From NCBI GenBank assembly GCA_947488305.1, contig CANKZM010000004.1:377501-441500 (forward strand): a DNA stretch of 64,000 nucleotides, given 5' to 3'. Made by a program: the position numbers and the translations under genes. Origin of the DNA: an uncultured Roseobacter sp. GTDB lineage: Bacteria > Pseudomonadota > Alphaproteobacteria > Rhodobacterales > Rhodobacteraceae. Position 1 is the stretch's first letter. The number at the start of each line of letters is the position of its first letter. The notes under the pieces were generated by a model. That model searched no databases. It worked only from the letters and a program-made list of their open reading frames with translations, and was not told the DNA's origin. Positions 1-10,329 of the stretch are shown here, one piece after another.

Positions 1-746
1 TCGACTGGGCCGCCAAGGGCAAGACCGTTTCAGTTCGTATCAACGGGTTGGACACGCATTATATGTACCGCGATGTGGTGGATGTGATGGAGCAGGCGGG
101 CGACAGGGTCCACACGTTGCTGGTGCCAAAAGTCGGTGTCCCGGCTGACCTGTACATGGTTGACGCAATGGTCAATCAGATCGAACAGGGGCGGGGGTTA
201 ACCACACGCGTGGGGCTTGAAGCTCTGATCGAAACCGCGCTGGGCATGGCCAACGTCGACGCAGTCGCTCAGTTTGGTGGCCGATTGGAAGCGCTCCATT
301 TCGGAGTTGCAGACTACGCAGCATCAATGCGCGCCCGTACAACTAATATCGGTGGGTTGAACCCCGACTATCCCGGCGATCAATGGCACGCATCGATTAC
401 CCGCATGGTGATAGCATGCCGGGCTTACGGGTTGCGTGCGATCGATGGCCCCTTTGGCGATTTCAGCGATCCGGAAGGCTACAAGGACGGCGCGAAGCGG
501 GCGGCAGCCTTGGGATGTGAAGGCAAATGGGCCATCCACCCCAGTCAGATCGCCTTGGCCAATGAAGTCTTCAGCCCGCCTGAGACCGAAGTCACCAAGG
601 CCGAGCGGATCATCGAGGAACTCAAAGCCGCCGAGGCCGCAGGCAAAGGTGCCGCGTCTCTTGATGGAAAAATGATCGATGCCGCCAGCGAAAAAATGGC
701 CCGCAACGTCATCGACGTCGCAAAGGCTATCGCCGCCAAGGTTTAG
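1..746 (+). CDS. mcl: Malyl-CoA lyase (HpcH/HpaI aldolase / citrate lyase beta-like family), 5' truncated by window edge
   Basis: Frame open from base 3 ([24 protein letters not shown]...), CitE-like motifs ([29 protein letters not shown]); next to malate-CoA ligase genes. Confidence 0.85.
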   Translation, partial: DWAAKGKTVSVRINGLDTHYMYRDVVDVMEQAGDRVHTLLVPKVGVPADLYMVDAMVNQIEQGRGLTTRVGLEALIETALGMANVDAVAQFGGRLEALHFGVADYAASMRARTTNIGGLNPDYPGDQWHASITRMVIACRAYGLRAIDGPFGDFSDPEGYKDGAKRAAALGCEGKWAIHPSQIALANEVFSPPETEVTKAERIIEELKAAEAAGKGAASLDGKMIDAASEKMARNVIDVAKAIAAKV

Positions 747-799
747 GTCGGCTCGAACCCCGACCACCTATTCTCACGAACTCATCAGGGAGCATAACA

Positions 800-1975
800 A
801 TGGACATTCACGAATATCAGGCCAAGGAGATACTTGCTCGGTTCGGCGTCCCCGTTCCGCGTGGTGGATTGGCGTGGTCGCCCGAACAGGCGGCTTTCCG
901 TGCACGTGAGATTGGGCCCGCACCCTATGTAGTCAAAGCCCAGATACACTCCGGAGGGCGTGGCGAGGCTGGGGGTGTCAAACTTTGCACAACGGACAGC
1001 GACGTCCGTGCCTATGCCGAAACCCTTTTTGGAAAGACACTTTGCACAAAGCAAACCGGTGAACGTGGCAAAGACATTTATCGCCTGTGGGTCGAAGAAG
1101 CCTCTGACATCGCCCGAGAGCTTTATCTGGGCTTTGTGCTGGACCGGAAATCTGAGCGCATCATGATTGTTGCCTCACAGGAAGGCGGCACGGAGATCGA
1201 GGACCTTGCGGAAGAGCAGCCAGATACGCTGATTCGGATGGTTATCGACCCCGCCGTGGGGCTAGTTGGCTATCAGGCACGGGAGCTGGCGTTTGAGTTG
1301 GGGCTGGAAGGGCCGCAGGTCAATCAAATGGTCGCGGTCTTACAGGCCTGCTATCGCGCCTACAGTGATCTCGACGCCACCATGGTTGAGATCAATCCGC
1401 TGGTGGTGACGGGGGCCGGTGATCTGATTGCGCTGGATGCCAAGATGTCATTTGACACCAACGCGCTCTACCGGCGCCCGGAAGTTGCCGCGCTGCGCGA
1501 TCCCAGTCAGGAAGACCCGCGCGAAGCCATGGCCGCTGATAACGGTCTGGCTTATGTCGGACTTGATGGTGACATCGGCTGCATCATCAATGGTGCGGGC
1601 CTCGCGATGGCCACGATGGATATGTTGAAGCTCTCGGGCGGGGAGCCGGCAAACTTTCTCGACATTGGCGGCGGTGCCAGCCCCGAACGCGTGTGCCAGG
1701 CGTTCCGAACTGTTCTGTCGGACGCAAACGTCAACGTCATCCTCGTGAACATTTTTGCCGGCATCAACCGGTGCGATTGGATCGCGAAAGGGGTGGTGCA
1801 GGCCTATAAGGAAGTTGGTCTGACCATACCGGTTGTCGTCCGCCTTGCGGGCACAAATGTGGAAGCCGGACAGGATATTATCCGCACGTCCGATTTGCCG
1901 ATCACCGTAGCCGACACGCTCGCTGAAGCTGCGGAAGCAGCCGTCGCACACCGTAGCCAGCCCAAAGCTGCTTGA
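800..1975 (+). CDS. mtkA: Malate--CoA ligase subunit beta (succinyl-CoA synthetase beta-like)
   Basis: [25 protein letters not shown]-grasp start; family motifs [20 protein letters not shown]; adjacent to malyl-CoA lyase. Confidence 0.85.
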   Translation: MDIHEYQAKEILARFGVPVPRGGLAWSPEQAAFRAREIGPAPYVVKAQIHSGGRGEAGGVKLCTTDSDVRAYAETLFGKTLCTKQTGERGKDIYRLWVEEASDIARELYLGFVLDRKSERIMIVASQEGGTEIEDLAEEQPDTLIRMVIDPAVGLVGYQARELAFELGLEGPQVNQMVAVLQACYRAYSDLDATMVEINPLVVTGAGDLIALDAKMSFDTNALYRRPEVAALRDPSQEDPREAMAADNGLAYVGLDGDIGCIINGAGLAMATMDMLKLSGGEPANFLDIGGGASPERVCQAFRTVLSDANVNVILVNIFAGINRCDWIAKGVVQAYKEVGLTIPVVVRLAGTNVEAGQDIIRTSDLPITVADTLAEAAEAAVAHRSQPKAA

Positions 1976-1990
1976 GAAAGGACCAGATCA

Positions 1991-2887
1991 ATGGCCATTT
2001 TGATTGATGAGACCACAAAAGTAATCGTGCAGGGAATTTCCGGCCGTATTGGACAGTTTCATACGCAGGAAATGATCGAGGCAGGCACCAAGGTTGTGGG
2101 CGGGGTTACCCCTAACAAAGGCGGGACAACGGTACTGAACCGCCCGGTGTTCAATACGGTGCGCGAAGCTGTCAAAGCGACGGGCGCGGAAGCAAGCCTT
2201 TTGTTTGTGCCGCCGCCGCATGCTGCCGATGCGATGATGGAAGCTGCGGACGCCGGGATCAAAACGGCTGTATGCGTCACGGATGGTATTCCGGCGCAGG
2301 ACATGATGCGGGTGAAACGCTTCCTGCGGCGGTATCCGAAGGAACGGAAAATGCGCCTGATAGGGCCGAACTGCGCGGGAATTATCAGTCCCGGAAAAGG
2401 CTTTATGGGGATCATGCCGCCGCACATCTACGAAGCCGGGCGCGTCGGCATTGTCGGTCGCTCCGGCACGCTGGGTTATGAGGCCGCAAGCCAGATGCAG
2501 GCGTTGGGGATCGGTGTTTCGACCTCCGTGGGTATCGGAGGCGATCCGGTGAACGGATCGTCTTTCCGTGATATTCTTGAACTCTTCGAAGCGGACCCCG
2601 AGACAGATGCGGTGATGATGATCGGTGAGATTGGCGGCCCGCAAGAGGCCGAGGCAGCTGCATATGTGCGCGAGCACATGTCGAAGCCTGTTGTGGCCTA
2701 TGTCGCTGGACTCTCCGCGCCAAAGGGCCGTCAGATGGGTCATGCGGGCGCGATCATTTCTGCCTTTGGTGAAAGCGCGCAGGAAAAGGTAGAGCTTCTG
2801 TCGTCGGTTGGGATCACAGTTGCACCGAACCCGTCCACCATGGGTGCAACGATGGCAAGTGTTCTGGGGCACAAAGCGGCGGCCTGA
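1991..2887 (+). CDS. mtkB: Malate--CoA ligase subunit alpha (succinyl-CoA synthetase alpha-like)
   Basis: MAILIDETTKVIVQGISGRIGQFHTQEMIEAGTKVVGGVTPNKGG; active-site His region GHAGAI; follows mtkA by about 15 nt. Confidence 0.85.
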   Translation: MAILIDETTKVIVQGISGRIGQFHTQEMIEAGTKVVGGVTPNKGGTTVLNRPVFNTVREAVKATGAEASLLFVPPPHAADAMMEAADAGIKTAVCVTDGIPAQDMMRVKRFLRRYPKERKMRLIGPNCAGIISPGKGFMGIMPPHIYEAGRVGIVGRSGTLGYEAASQMQALGIGVSTSVGIGGDPVNGSSFRDILELFEADPETDAVMMIGEIGGPQEAEAAAYVREHMSKPVVAYVAGLSAPKGRQMGHAGAIISAFGESAQEKVELLSSVGITVAPNPSTMGATMASVLGHKAAA

Positions 2888-2912
2888 ACTGTCAGATCAC
2901 GTTGCCAACAAA

Positions 2913-2938
2913 AAAGGCGCCCGGATTGGGGCGCCTTT
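2913..2938. terminator. Bidirectional intrinsic terminator between convergent mtkB and trxA
   Basis: AAAGGCGCCC-ggattg-GGGCGCCTTT stem flanked by A-run/T-run. Confidence 0.75.
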
Positions 2939-2957
2939 GTCGTGACTTGAGGTCAAG

Positions 2958-3278
2958 TTAGATCGATTCTTCGATCCAGCTTTGCAAGGCAGCCTTTGGT
3001 TTTGCACCCGCCATGTTGGATACGACCTGGCCGTCCTTGAAGATAAAGAGCGCCGGAATTCCCCGCACACCCATTTGAGCAGGTGAGTTTGGATTCTCGT
3101 CCACGTTTACCTTGACGATCTTGACCTTGCCTTCCATTTCCGTGGAAAGCTCCTCCAGCGAGGGGCCGATCTGTTTGCACGGGCCACACCATTCAGCCCA
3201 GAAATCCACCACGACGGGGATGTCGGAATTCTTCACTTCGGCGTCGAACGTATCGTCCGTTACAGCTTGGGTGGCCAT
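2958..3278 (-). CDS. trxA: Thioredoxin
   Basis: 106 aa, [13 protein letters not shown] active site. Confidence 0.97.
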   Translation of the reverse strand: MATQAVTDDTFDAEVKNSDIPVVVDFWAEWCGPCKQIGPSLEELSTEMEGKVKIVKVNVDENPNSPAQMGVRGIPALFIFKDGQVVSNMAGAKPKAALQSWIEESI

Positions 3279-3315
3279 CTTGTTCTCCTAGAGACGCGTT
3301 ACCTGAACGGTGAAC

Positions 3316-6300
3316 CTAAGAAGCCGTCGCAGAGTCGTCAAGATATAGAGTGTTTTGTAACGCAGCCATCACGATGTCGTGCGGCAAGAGCATCAAAGAG
3401 GCGGTCTTGGTCCAAAGAATCGCGGTCTCTATCCGGCGGTCCGGGTAGATCTGGGCCAGGGCATGCGCGTAAGCGCCCATTTGGCGCAGAATCCCTTCCG
3501 GGCAGAGCTCTGGCGTCTCGGGCACCGTCTGGTTCGTTTTGAAATCTACCGCCAGAACACGGTCATCCTCAACGATAAGCCGATCAATGACGCCGTGAAG
3601 CCGGGCAGACCCCAGCGCAGCGGAAACTGCGATCTCAGACAACGTGTTGACGCCAAAAAGAGACCGAAGATCCGGTGACAGCAGAATTGCCCTGGCCTCT
3701 TCAAACGCTTGGCTGGAATCCACCTCGTCAGCCAACATAGCCGCAATGTTCGACCAATCAGTTTCCGGAATCGCAGCCATATGCTCAAGGTATCGATGGA
3801 CAAGTGTTCCGTAGGCCTTTGCTGCATCCTCGTCCCTCCCGGCTTCTCCGGCGAGGGCCTTCGCGCCACCCAGATCTGACGGCTGAATGCTTGCGTGTGT
3901 TTCTGGGACCCCCTCAATCGGCGTACCAAAATAAGTCTCTAATACAGGCGAATTTTCTTGCGACCCATCTGGGGTGATCAGAGGTAGCTTGCTCCAGTCA
4001 CCAGATTCCAGACGTTTCACAGCCAATTGGTTTACTTCAGTCAACGCTGCTTGTTCTGCATCCAACGCGCGCTCGACCATCTGATACCAGGAGGAGTCGT
4101 CCTTCGGCAATTCACCCGCAGCAGCCACGATCAGCCATTTCTCTGCCCGTGTCATCGCCACATAAAGTAGCCGCAAGCGCTCTTCGAGATCTGAGGTCTT
4201 TCTCGCCTCATAAGCCTCTGCCATCGGGCCGGGCATTTCATCGGCAGGGGTTTTCCATGCCGGTGTTCCTTCGACCGACAAGATATCATCCATCACGCGC
4301 AGGTCCCGCCTTCCACAATCAGGCAGGATCACAATTGGCGCTTCCAGCCCCTTAGCGCCATGCACCGTCATGACCCGTATCTGATTGGAAGCACTGTCGA
4401 TCTGGCGTTTGATCTCCAGATCATCGGTCTCCATCCAGACAAGGAACCCTGTCAGGCTTGGGATTGCTGTGCGCTCGTAAGCCAGCGCTTGAGAAAGCAA
4501 TGCGTTGATCCCATCCTCCGCTTCGGTCCCTAGTCGCCCCAGCAGGTTCTTGCGCCCCTTGTGGCGGGTCAGAATGCGCTCAATCAAATCAAAGGGTCGC
4601 AGGAAGTCGACGTTATTGCGCAGGTCCCGTAGCACCGCCATTGTTTTGGGAAATTCGTCTACCCGGTTCCTGAGCGTCTCCCAAAGGTATTCTTCGGTCC
4701 GGCGGTGCGCGAGGTCGAAGAGATTTTGTTCGCGCCACCCAAAGAGCGGGGACTTCAAGGCAGAGGCCAATGAAAGATTGTCTTCCGGCACCGCCAGAAA
4801 CGACAGCAAAGCGGCCAGATCACGGACCGCCAGCTCGCCCCCGACCTTGAGCCTGTCCGCGCCCGCGATCTCAAGACCGGCGGTTTTACACGCGCGGATG
4901 ATCTCGGAAAAGAGGGCGCCCCGCCGCTGCACCAGGATCAGAAAGTCGCCTGCCTGCACTGGCCTGCGAAAGAGATTCCTGTCCTTGTCTTCATCCGGGA
5001 CGGTTTGCTTGGTTTCGATCATCCATTTGATTTGTGTGGCGACGCGATTTGCCAGAACAACGTTGTGGTGCTCGGGGCTTGGGATGTCCAATGGCGTGTA
5101 CCAGGGCGTTTCTTCCGGCTCTGGCTCCGGCGTGACAAGCGGCCAGAGGTCCACGCGCCCGGGCAAGGCCTCTTTGAAAGCGATGTGCCGCGCATCCTCA
5201 GAGCTCAAAAACCCCGCGTCCTCACGACCGTCAAACGTACGATCCACCACATCCAGCACAGCGGCGGCAGAGCGGAAAGAAAAACGCAAGGTTCGGGCCT
5301 GAAAGGCACGTTCAGCGGCCGTAAGTTTTTCCTTGAACTCTGTTTGCATTCTGTCGAATTCGCGTGGATCCGCCCCCTGGAACGAGTAGATCGACTGTTT
5401 CTTGTCCCCGACCACAAAGATCGTGCGGTTCTCTTCCCGCGCACCTTGACCGCTAGTGAATTCGGCAGCCAGTTTCCGGATTACGTCCCATTGCGCCGGG
5501 CTGGTGTCCTGCGCTTCATCCACGAGGATATGGTCGATGCCACCGTCGATGCGGAAGAGGACCCATGCGGCGACCTTTTCGTCACTCAGCAGAGCGCGGG
5601 CCCGGTCGATGAGATCATCAAAGTCGAGCCAGCCGCGCAGTGTCTTGGCCTCTTCATACAAGGGGAGGAAGCGCGCAGCGAACTGATGCAGGGCCGCGGT
5701 TTTCTCGGCCGCGAGCAACGCCAGACGAGGTTGACGTGCCGCTTCGACCCGCTGCATGAAGTCGTCTAGCGCTTGTTCAACCTCCACAAGCTGTTTACGG
5801 GCGGACTTGGTCGGGGCAGGGCGTGACGTGCCGCCGGTTTTGGCCAAGAACGCGTTCTGACCTGACGCATAGAGAAAGCAGCTTTCCAACTCCGGGAGGT
5901 CAGAAGCGTCGAGGTCTTGTATTCTAGAAAGACGGTCAGCCAGCTTCTGATCTGTCGTACCTGAATTGCGCAAAACAGGCTCTAACTCAGCCAATATCTC
6001 TCTTTCGGCACCTAGAAAGACGCTGTCCGCGATGCCATCCATCGTCAGATCTGACGGCTGTCCGAACACCTGCAACGCGGCCTCACGATCCAGCGGGGTG
6101 GTGAAACCTTCCCGGTGCCGCACGATTTCGCGGGTCAGCGTATTGAAGTCATCGCCAACGTAGTGGCGCGCCAAATCGGCAATCCGCGCGGCGTCTTCCC
6201 CCTCGGCCATCTGGTCCACGATCTCGGCGCGCAACAGATCTGCGGCACGGTCTTCGATTTCGGTGAACTGTGGGCTCACACGGGCTTCGAGCGGAAACCG

Positions 6301-6699
6301 CCGGAGCAAGGACGCGCAAAAGGAGTGAATGGTCTGAATTTTCAAACCACCGGGCGTTTCGATTGCGCGGGCAAAAAGCGTGCGGGCATCGCGCAGTTTC
6401 GCAGAGTCGAAATCTGAACCGGCGCCCAGCTCAAAGAGCGCTTTCTTCAGCTCATTCTCTTCCAGCATGGCCCATTCGCCTAAACGCTTGAACAGGCGGT
6501 TCTGCATCTCGGACGCGGCGGCCTTGGTGTAGGTCAGGCACAGGATATGCTGCGGCTCCACGCCGTTCAGCAACAGCCGTGCAACGCGGTCGGTCAAGAC
6601 CCGAGTTTTGCCCGATCCGGCATTCGCTGCAAGCCAGGTGGACGCATCGGGCCGCGCCGCTGCTACCTGCGCCGAGGTTGCATCATCATGTAGGGTCAC
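3316..6699 (-). CDS. addA: Double-strand break repair helicase AddA (UvrD-like helicase/nuclease)
   Basis: AANAGSGKTRVLTDRVARLLL Walker A, DEAQDTSPAQ, C-terminal nuclease VLAVDFKTNQ; likely GTG start overlapping addB stop (ORF open to 6738). Confidence 0.93.
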   Translation of the reverse strand: MTLHDDATSAQVAAARPDASTWLAANAGSGKTRVLTDRVARLLLNGVEPQHILCLTYTKAAASEMQNRLFKRLGEWAMLEENELKKALFELGAGSDFDSAKLRDARTLFARAIETPGGLKIQTIHSFCASLLRRFPLEARVSPQFTEIEDRAADLLRAEIVDQMAEGEDAARIADLARHYVGDDFNTLTREIVRHREGFTTPLDREAALQVFGQPSDLTMDGIADSVFLGAEREILAELEPVLRNSGTTDQKLADRLSRIQDLDASDLPELESCFLYASGQNAFLAKTGGTSRPAPTKSARKQLVEVEQALDDFMQRVEAARQPRLALLAAEKTAALHQFAARFLPLYEEAKTLRGWLDFDDLIDRARALLSDEKVAAWVLFRIDGGIDHILVDEAQDTSPAQWDVIRKLAAEFTSGQGAREENRTIFVVGDKKQSIYSFQGADPREFDRMQTEFKEKLTAAERAFQARTLRFSFRSAAAVLDVVDRTFDGREDAGFLSSEDARHIAFKEALPGRVDLWPLVTPEPEPEETPWYTPLDIPSPEHHNVVLANRVATQIKWMIETKQTVPDEDKDRNLFRRPVQAGDFLILVQRRGALFSEIIRACKTAGLEIAGADRLKVGGELAVRDLAALLSFLAVPEDNLSLASALKSPLFGWREQNLFDLAHRRTEEYLWETLRNRVDEFPKTMAVLRDLRNNVDFLRPFDLIERILTRHKGRKNLLGRLGTEAEDGINALLSQALAYERTAIPSLTGFLVWMETDDLEIKRQIDSASNQIRVMTVHGAKGLEAPIVILPDCGRRDLRVMDDILSVEGTPAWKTPADEMPGPMAEAYEARKTSDLEERLRLLYVAMTRAEKWLIVAAAGELPKDDSSWYQMVERALDAEQAALTEVNQLAVKRLESGDWSKLPLITPDGSQENSPVLETYFGTPIEGVPETHASIQPSDLGGAKALAGEAGRDEDAAKAYGTLVHRYLEHMAAIPETDWSNIAAMLADEVDSSQAFEEARAILLSPDLRSLFGVNTLSEIAVSAALGSARLHGVIDRLIVEDDRVLAVDFKTNQTVPETPELCPEGILRQMGAYAHALAQIYPDRRIETAILWTKTASLMLLPHDIVMAALQNTLYLDDSATAS

Positions 6700-9653
6700 G
6701 TCAGATCCTCCGGCACCGGATCGCTGGTGATGTCCCATTCGCCATGTCGCGACAACAGATCATAATCGCTGTCGAAACGGTCTTCCTTCATCATGCGGCG
6801 CGCGGTAAAGCCCTGTTCGGCGTCCTTGTAAGCTTGGATCAATTCGCGGAGCTCGCCGAGAGCCTTGGCGGTGTTTTCTTCAGTCAGAGGGGCTTCCACC
6901 TCAGCCATTTTCGACCCTAACCCAATGAAAATGGCTTGCTCAACCTCCTGTGGTTCAATGTCTTTGAAGGCACCTTCTTCGATCATTGCGGCCTCGATGA
7001 GAAGTTGTTTGTCGAAGCTCTTTTGCTCTTTTTTGCTGGGTACCGCGCCGGTTTTGTAATCATAGAGTAGTATCGCACCATTCTCTTTCTGATCGATCCT
7101 GTCGGCACGACCGACAACGGTGAAATCCAATTCCGGCCAATCTAGCGCGCCTTTGGCTTGCTCCTCAAAGGCGATGGGCGTGGCGATGCTTTGCCGCTCG
7201 GTTTCGCGCGCAATGAACCATGGGGCGATCCGATCAAGGCGGGCAATCCAAAGGGCGCGGGCCGCGGGCCATGGGACATCTCGTTCCAGAATATGTCGGG
7301 CGGTGTCCAACAGCGTTTCGGAACTCAGTTTTTGGGGATCATTGATCGTTTCGCGAACGAAGCTCTCCATCACATCGTGTAAGACAGTACCGCGTGACAA
7401 GGCATCCGGGTTTTGTACCAGAGGGCCGAGCTTGCGCAGTCTGAGGACATGTTTGGCATAAATGGCATAAGGATCGCGTATAAGGTGCTTGATGTCGGTC
7501 ACGGCCAATTGCTTGGGTCTCGCAGTGGCAGGGGGTCTGGGTGAAGGCCGCAAAGCAGGCGGTACATCGTCAACCTTTTCAAAAACCTTTGCTTTTTCGA
7601 CCCATTGCGCACCCCGAGCGCGCATCTTCGCCAACAGGTCTGGGCCATCTTGCGATTTCAGGCCCTCCAGCAGATTGCTGAGCCGGTTGATCCACCTTGA
7701 CGCGACGGTCTCTGCATCATCAGAGCGGATCGCGCGGGTGATCCAAACCTCAGGTGCCGCCACTGCTTGCTGGAAGTCATGGGCTGAAAGCCCGATACGC
7801 CGTTCCGGAAGCAAAAGCCCTGCTTTGTCTCTGAGGTTGCGGTTGAGCCATGGATCAGGGTCCGGCGTTTCGGGCCAGGTCCCATCGTTGAGCCCCGCCA
7901 GTATGACAAGATCGGCCCCCTGAACGCGGGCTTCGAGCGTGCCCCAGATCATGACGCCCGGATGTGGCGCGTCTCGGTCGCGCACCTCACCCTCTGACAG
8001 CAACGCACCTGCAAGACTGGCGTAATCGGCGGCCGACATTGGGTGTCCGTGACCGCTTTGCGCACGCAGGTTTTCCATGGTTTTTAAAGCTTCCTGGCCA
8101 GCCTTCTTCTGCCAAAGCTCACCGCTGTCTGGCGCATCTGGCCCCGCTGCAATGGCTTGGGCCAAAGTAATGTGCCGTTCCACCCATTCCGAAAGCGGCA
8201 AATCGCCGGTTTGCAGGTGTGACGTGAACGTCTGACCGACCCAATGCGCCCATTTTTCGGCCGCTTCTCGCTGATCCGGTGTTTTGACGGCTGACTGCAT
8301 CCGGGTCAGGATCCCGTTTGCATCCGGGTAGGGCAGACCATCCCGGCGGATGCGCAATTCAAGCCGCTGGGTATTCAGTACATGGTTTCCACGGTCGGTG
8401 CTGCTGTGCGTCAGTGGATGTTTCAACAGGGTCAACAAGGCTTCTGCATCCAGCCTGCGGTGAAACAGCGCCGCCACGTGGCGCAGAAACCGGCCCGGCG
8501 GACTGAGGTGAAGCGGTGCACCGGCGGAATCGTCCGGCAGGATATCCCATTGGTCCAACGCTGCTGTAATTTGACGCGTCAACATCCGGTCAGGGGTGAT
8601 CACCGCTGCTTTCTGACCATCTTCCACGGCTTTGCGCAACCGCAACGCGATGGTCAGCGCCTCTGTCCGGGGGTTGGGTGCTTCAACAAGCGTTACCGCA
8701 GTTGTTGCCGCGTCCAGATCGCGAAGGGCAGGGCCTTCCGTTAGCCAGGCATGGGTCACAGGCGCGGGGCGCAACGACAGAGAAATTAGGGCGTTGCGCG
8801 CCGGTTGTGGCGGCGGCTGATGATGCCAGGGCGTGACCTCCGGTCGTGTCACGCCAAGCAATGTCATGAGCTTATGGAACCGATACTGTGGGTGGTCTTG
8901 AGATGCGAGCGCGTCATCAAGATGGGCCCATTCCGCTGCTGGCATGTCGAAATCAAACCCGGGCAGAATCAAGGCCCCCTGCGGCAACCGGGAAATCGCC
9001 TCCATCAGCAAAAGGGTTGTGCCGCGTGACCCGGTGGAGCCTGCCAGGATCACCGGATGTTGCGGCGGGGCCTTGGCCCATCGTTCCGCCAGAGACAGAA
9101 CAAGACTTCGTTGCCGCGCTTCTTTGTCAGGTTCGGTTGACGCCTGCTGTAGGAAAGTATGTGCAATATCGATGAACTTTTGAGCGCGCTGCCAATGTTC
9201 AGATTGATCCGATACGTCCAGGGCACGGATGTCGTCTGCCGTAACACCTTCGCCTTGCATTTCGTCCATAAGGCCCGCGAGGCTGTCTGTTAACGCATAG
9301 AGCGAACTTCGAGGGGCCAGTTCGACCTGCTGGTCGATCAAACGGGCCACCAGCGCGATCAGCTCCAACCGCCGCCGCAACGGGCTGACCGCCGGCGGAA
9401 GGGCGATGGCGGGTTCGAGACCATCCAGCCGGGTGACGAGGTGCAGCCTCGGCAAGAGTCGCGCCGGGCCGTCGTCAAAAAGCTCCTTTAGCCGTCGTTC
9501 CATGCGGGCCGTGTTTACGATGAGATCGACACGCGCCATTGCTTCCGGCGGATGTCCGTGAAGTCGTTCCAGCAGCCCATTCATTAATCCTTTGGGAAAA
9601 TCGACACCGGGTGCGAGGCCGAATACGCGTGGTTTTTCGCTTGCACTAAACAT
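6696..9653 (-). CDS. addB: Double-strand break repair protein AddB
   Basis: Large ORF upstream of addA; PDDREXK-type nuclease C-terminus (GRADRIDQKENGAILLYDYKTG); likely start MFSASEKPRVFGLAPG (ORF open to 9725). Confidence 0.9.
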   Translation of the reverse strand: MFSASEKPRVFGLAPGVDFPKGLMNGLLERLHGHPPEAMARVDLIVNTARMERRLKELFDDGPARLLPRLHLVTRLDGLEPAIALPPAVSPLRRRLELIALVARLIDQQVELAPRSSLYALTDSLAGLMDEMQGEGVTADDIRALDVSDQSEHWQRAQKFIDIAHTFLQQASTEPDKEARQRSLVLSLAERWAKAPPQHPVILAGSTGSRGTTLLLMEAISRLPQGALILPGFDFDMPAAEWAHLDDALASQDHPQYRFHKLMTLLGVTRPEVTPWHHQPPPQPARNALISLSLRPAPVTHAWLTEGPALRDLDAATTAVTLVEAPNPRTEALTIALRLRKAVEDGQKAAVITPDRMLTRQITAALDQWDILPDDSAGAPLHLSPPGRFLRHVAALFHRRLDAEALLTLLKHPLTHSSTDRGNHVLNTQRLELRIRRDGLPYPDANGILTRMQSAVKTPDQREAAEKWAHWVGQTFTSHLQTGDLPLSEWVERHITLAQAIAAGPDAPDSGELWQKKAGQEALKTMENLRAQSGHGHPMSAADYASLAGALLSEGEVRDRDAPHPGVMIWGTLEARVQGADLVILAGLNDGTWPETPDPDPWLNRNLRDKAGLLLPERRIGLSAHDFQQAVAAPEVWITRAIRSDDAETVASRWINRLSNLLEGLKSQDGPDLLAKMRARGAQWVEKAKVFEKVDDVPPALRPSPRPPATARPKQLAVTDIKHLIRDPYAIYAKHVLRLRKLGPLVQNPDALSRGTVLHDVMESFVRETINDPQKLSSETLLDTARHILERDVPWPAARALWIARLDRIAPWFIARETERQSIATPIAFEEQAKGALDWPELDFTVVGRADRIDQKENGAILLYDYKTGAVPSKKEQKSFDKQLLIEAAMIEEGAFKDIEPQEVEQAIFIGLGSKMAEVEAPLTEENTAKALGELRELIQAYKDAEQGFTARRMMKEDRFDSDYDLLSRHGEWDITSDPVPEDLT

Positions 9654-10329
9654 CGGATGTCGCCAGCACGGATTCCGCAAGCGGGATACCTTCGGGATGT
9701 CCCACATCGCACCACTTACCGTCATATTCCACAGCGTAGAGCCGGTTTTTCGCGATCAGGAGGTCCCAAAGTCGGTTGAGGGAAAACGCCGTTTTCGCAA
9801 TTTCACCTAGCCGGTCTGTTTTGATGATTTGCGCGCCGCCATAGACAAGACCATCACCTCGGGCAATGCGTCCAGATGGGTCCAACAGGAAATTCCCAGG
9901 CCCGCCGTGGCCAACTGTGTTTTCCTTTCGCACACAGGTGAGCAGCCCGTCCATCTTGTCTGGGTCCCAGGCAGCGGCCAGTTGATGTAATGGGTTGGCA
10001 CCCCCCCAGATTGCGTCGCTGTTAAGCGTGAAAACAGGGTCAGTGCCTAGCTCTGGAAGGGCGTTGCGCAGCCCTCCGCCCGTATCAAGGATTTCGGGCG
10101 CCTCCACCAGAAGCGTCACATCCCGGTCCTTCAGATATGCCTGCACCATGTCCGCCTTGTAATGCAGATTGACCACGATCTTTGTGGCGGGCAGGTCTTC
10201 TGCCAGAAACAGTGCATGATCCAAAAGAGGTTTCCCGCCCACTTGGATCATCGGTTTGGGCATGTCCTTGGTCAAATGCTTCATGCGGGTTCCGAAACCT
10301 GCCGCAAAGATCATCACCGACCAGCCCAT
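9646..10329 (-). CDS. murU: Nucleotidyltransferase, MurU-like (N-acetylmuramate-1-phosphate uridylyltransferase)
   Basis: MGWSVMIFAAGFGTRMKHLTKDMPKPMIQVGGKPLLDHAL signature; 3' of an AmgK-like kinase. Confidence 0.75.
   Translation of the reverse strand: MGWSVMIFAAGFGTRMKHLTKDMPKPMIQVGGKPLLDHALFLAEDLPATKIVVNLHYKADMVQAYLKDRDVTLLVEAPEILDTGGGLRNALPELGTDPVFTLNSDAIWGGANPLHQLAAAWDPDKMDGLLTCVRKENTVGHGGPGNFLLDPSGRIARGDGLVYGGAQIIKTDRLGEIAKTAFSLNRLWDLLIAKNRLYAVEYDGKWCDVGHPEGIPLAESVLATSDV

Noticed and set aside
1988-2872. 294-aa minus-strand ORF opposite mtkB
   Set aside because: Shadow ORF; low-complexity His/Arg-rich translation; + strand protein is a clear CoA ligase subunit
5005-5769. 254-aa + strand ORF opposite addA
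   Set aside because: Antisense to helicase motifs; composition-driven
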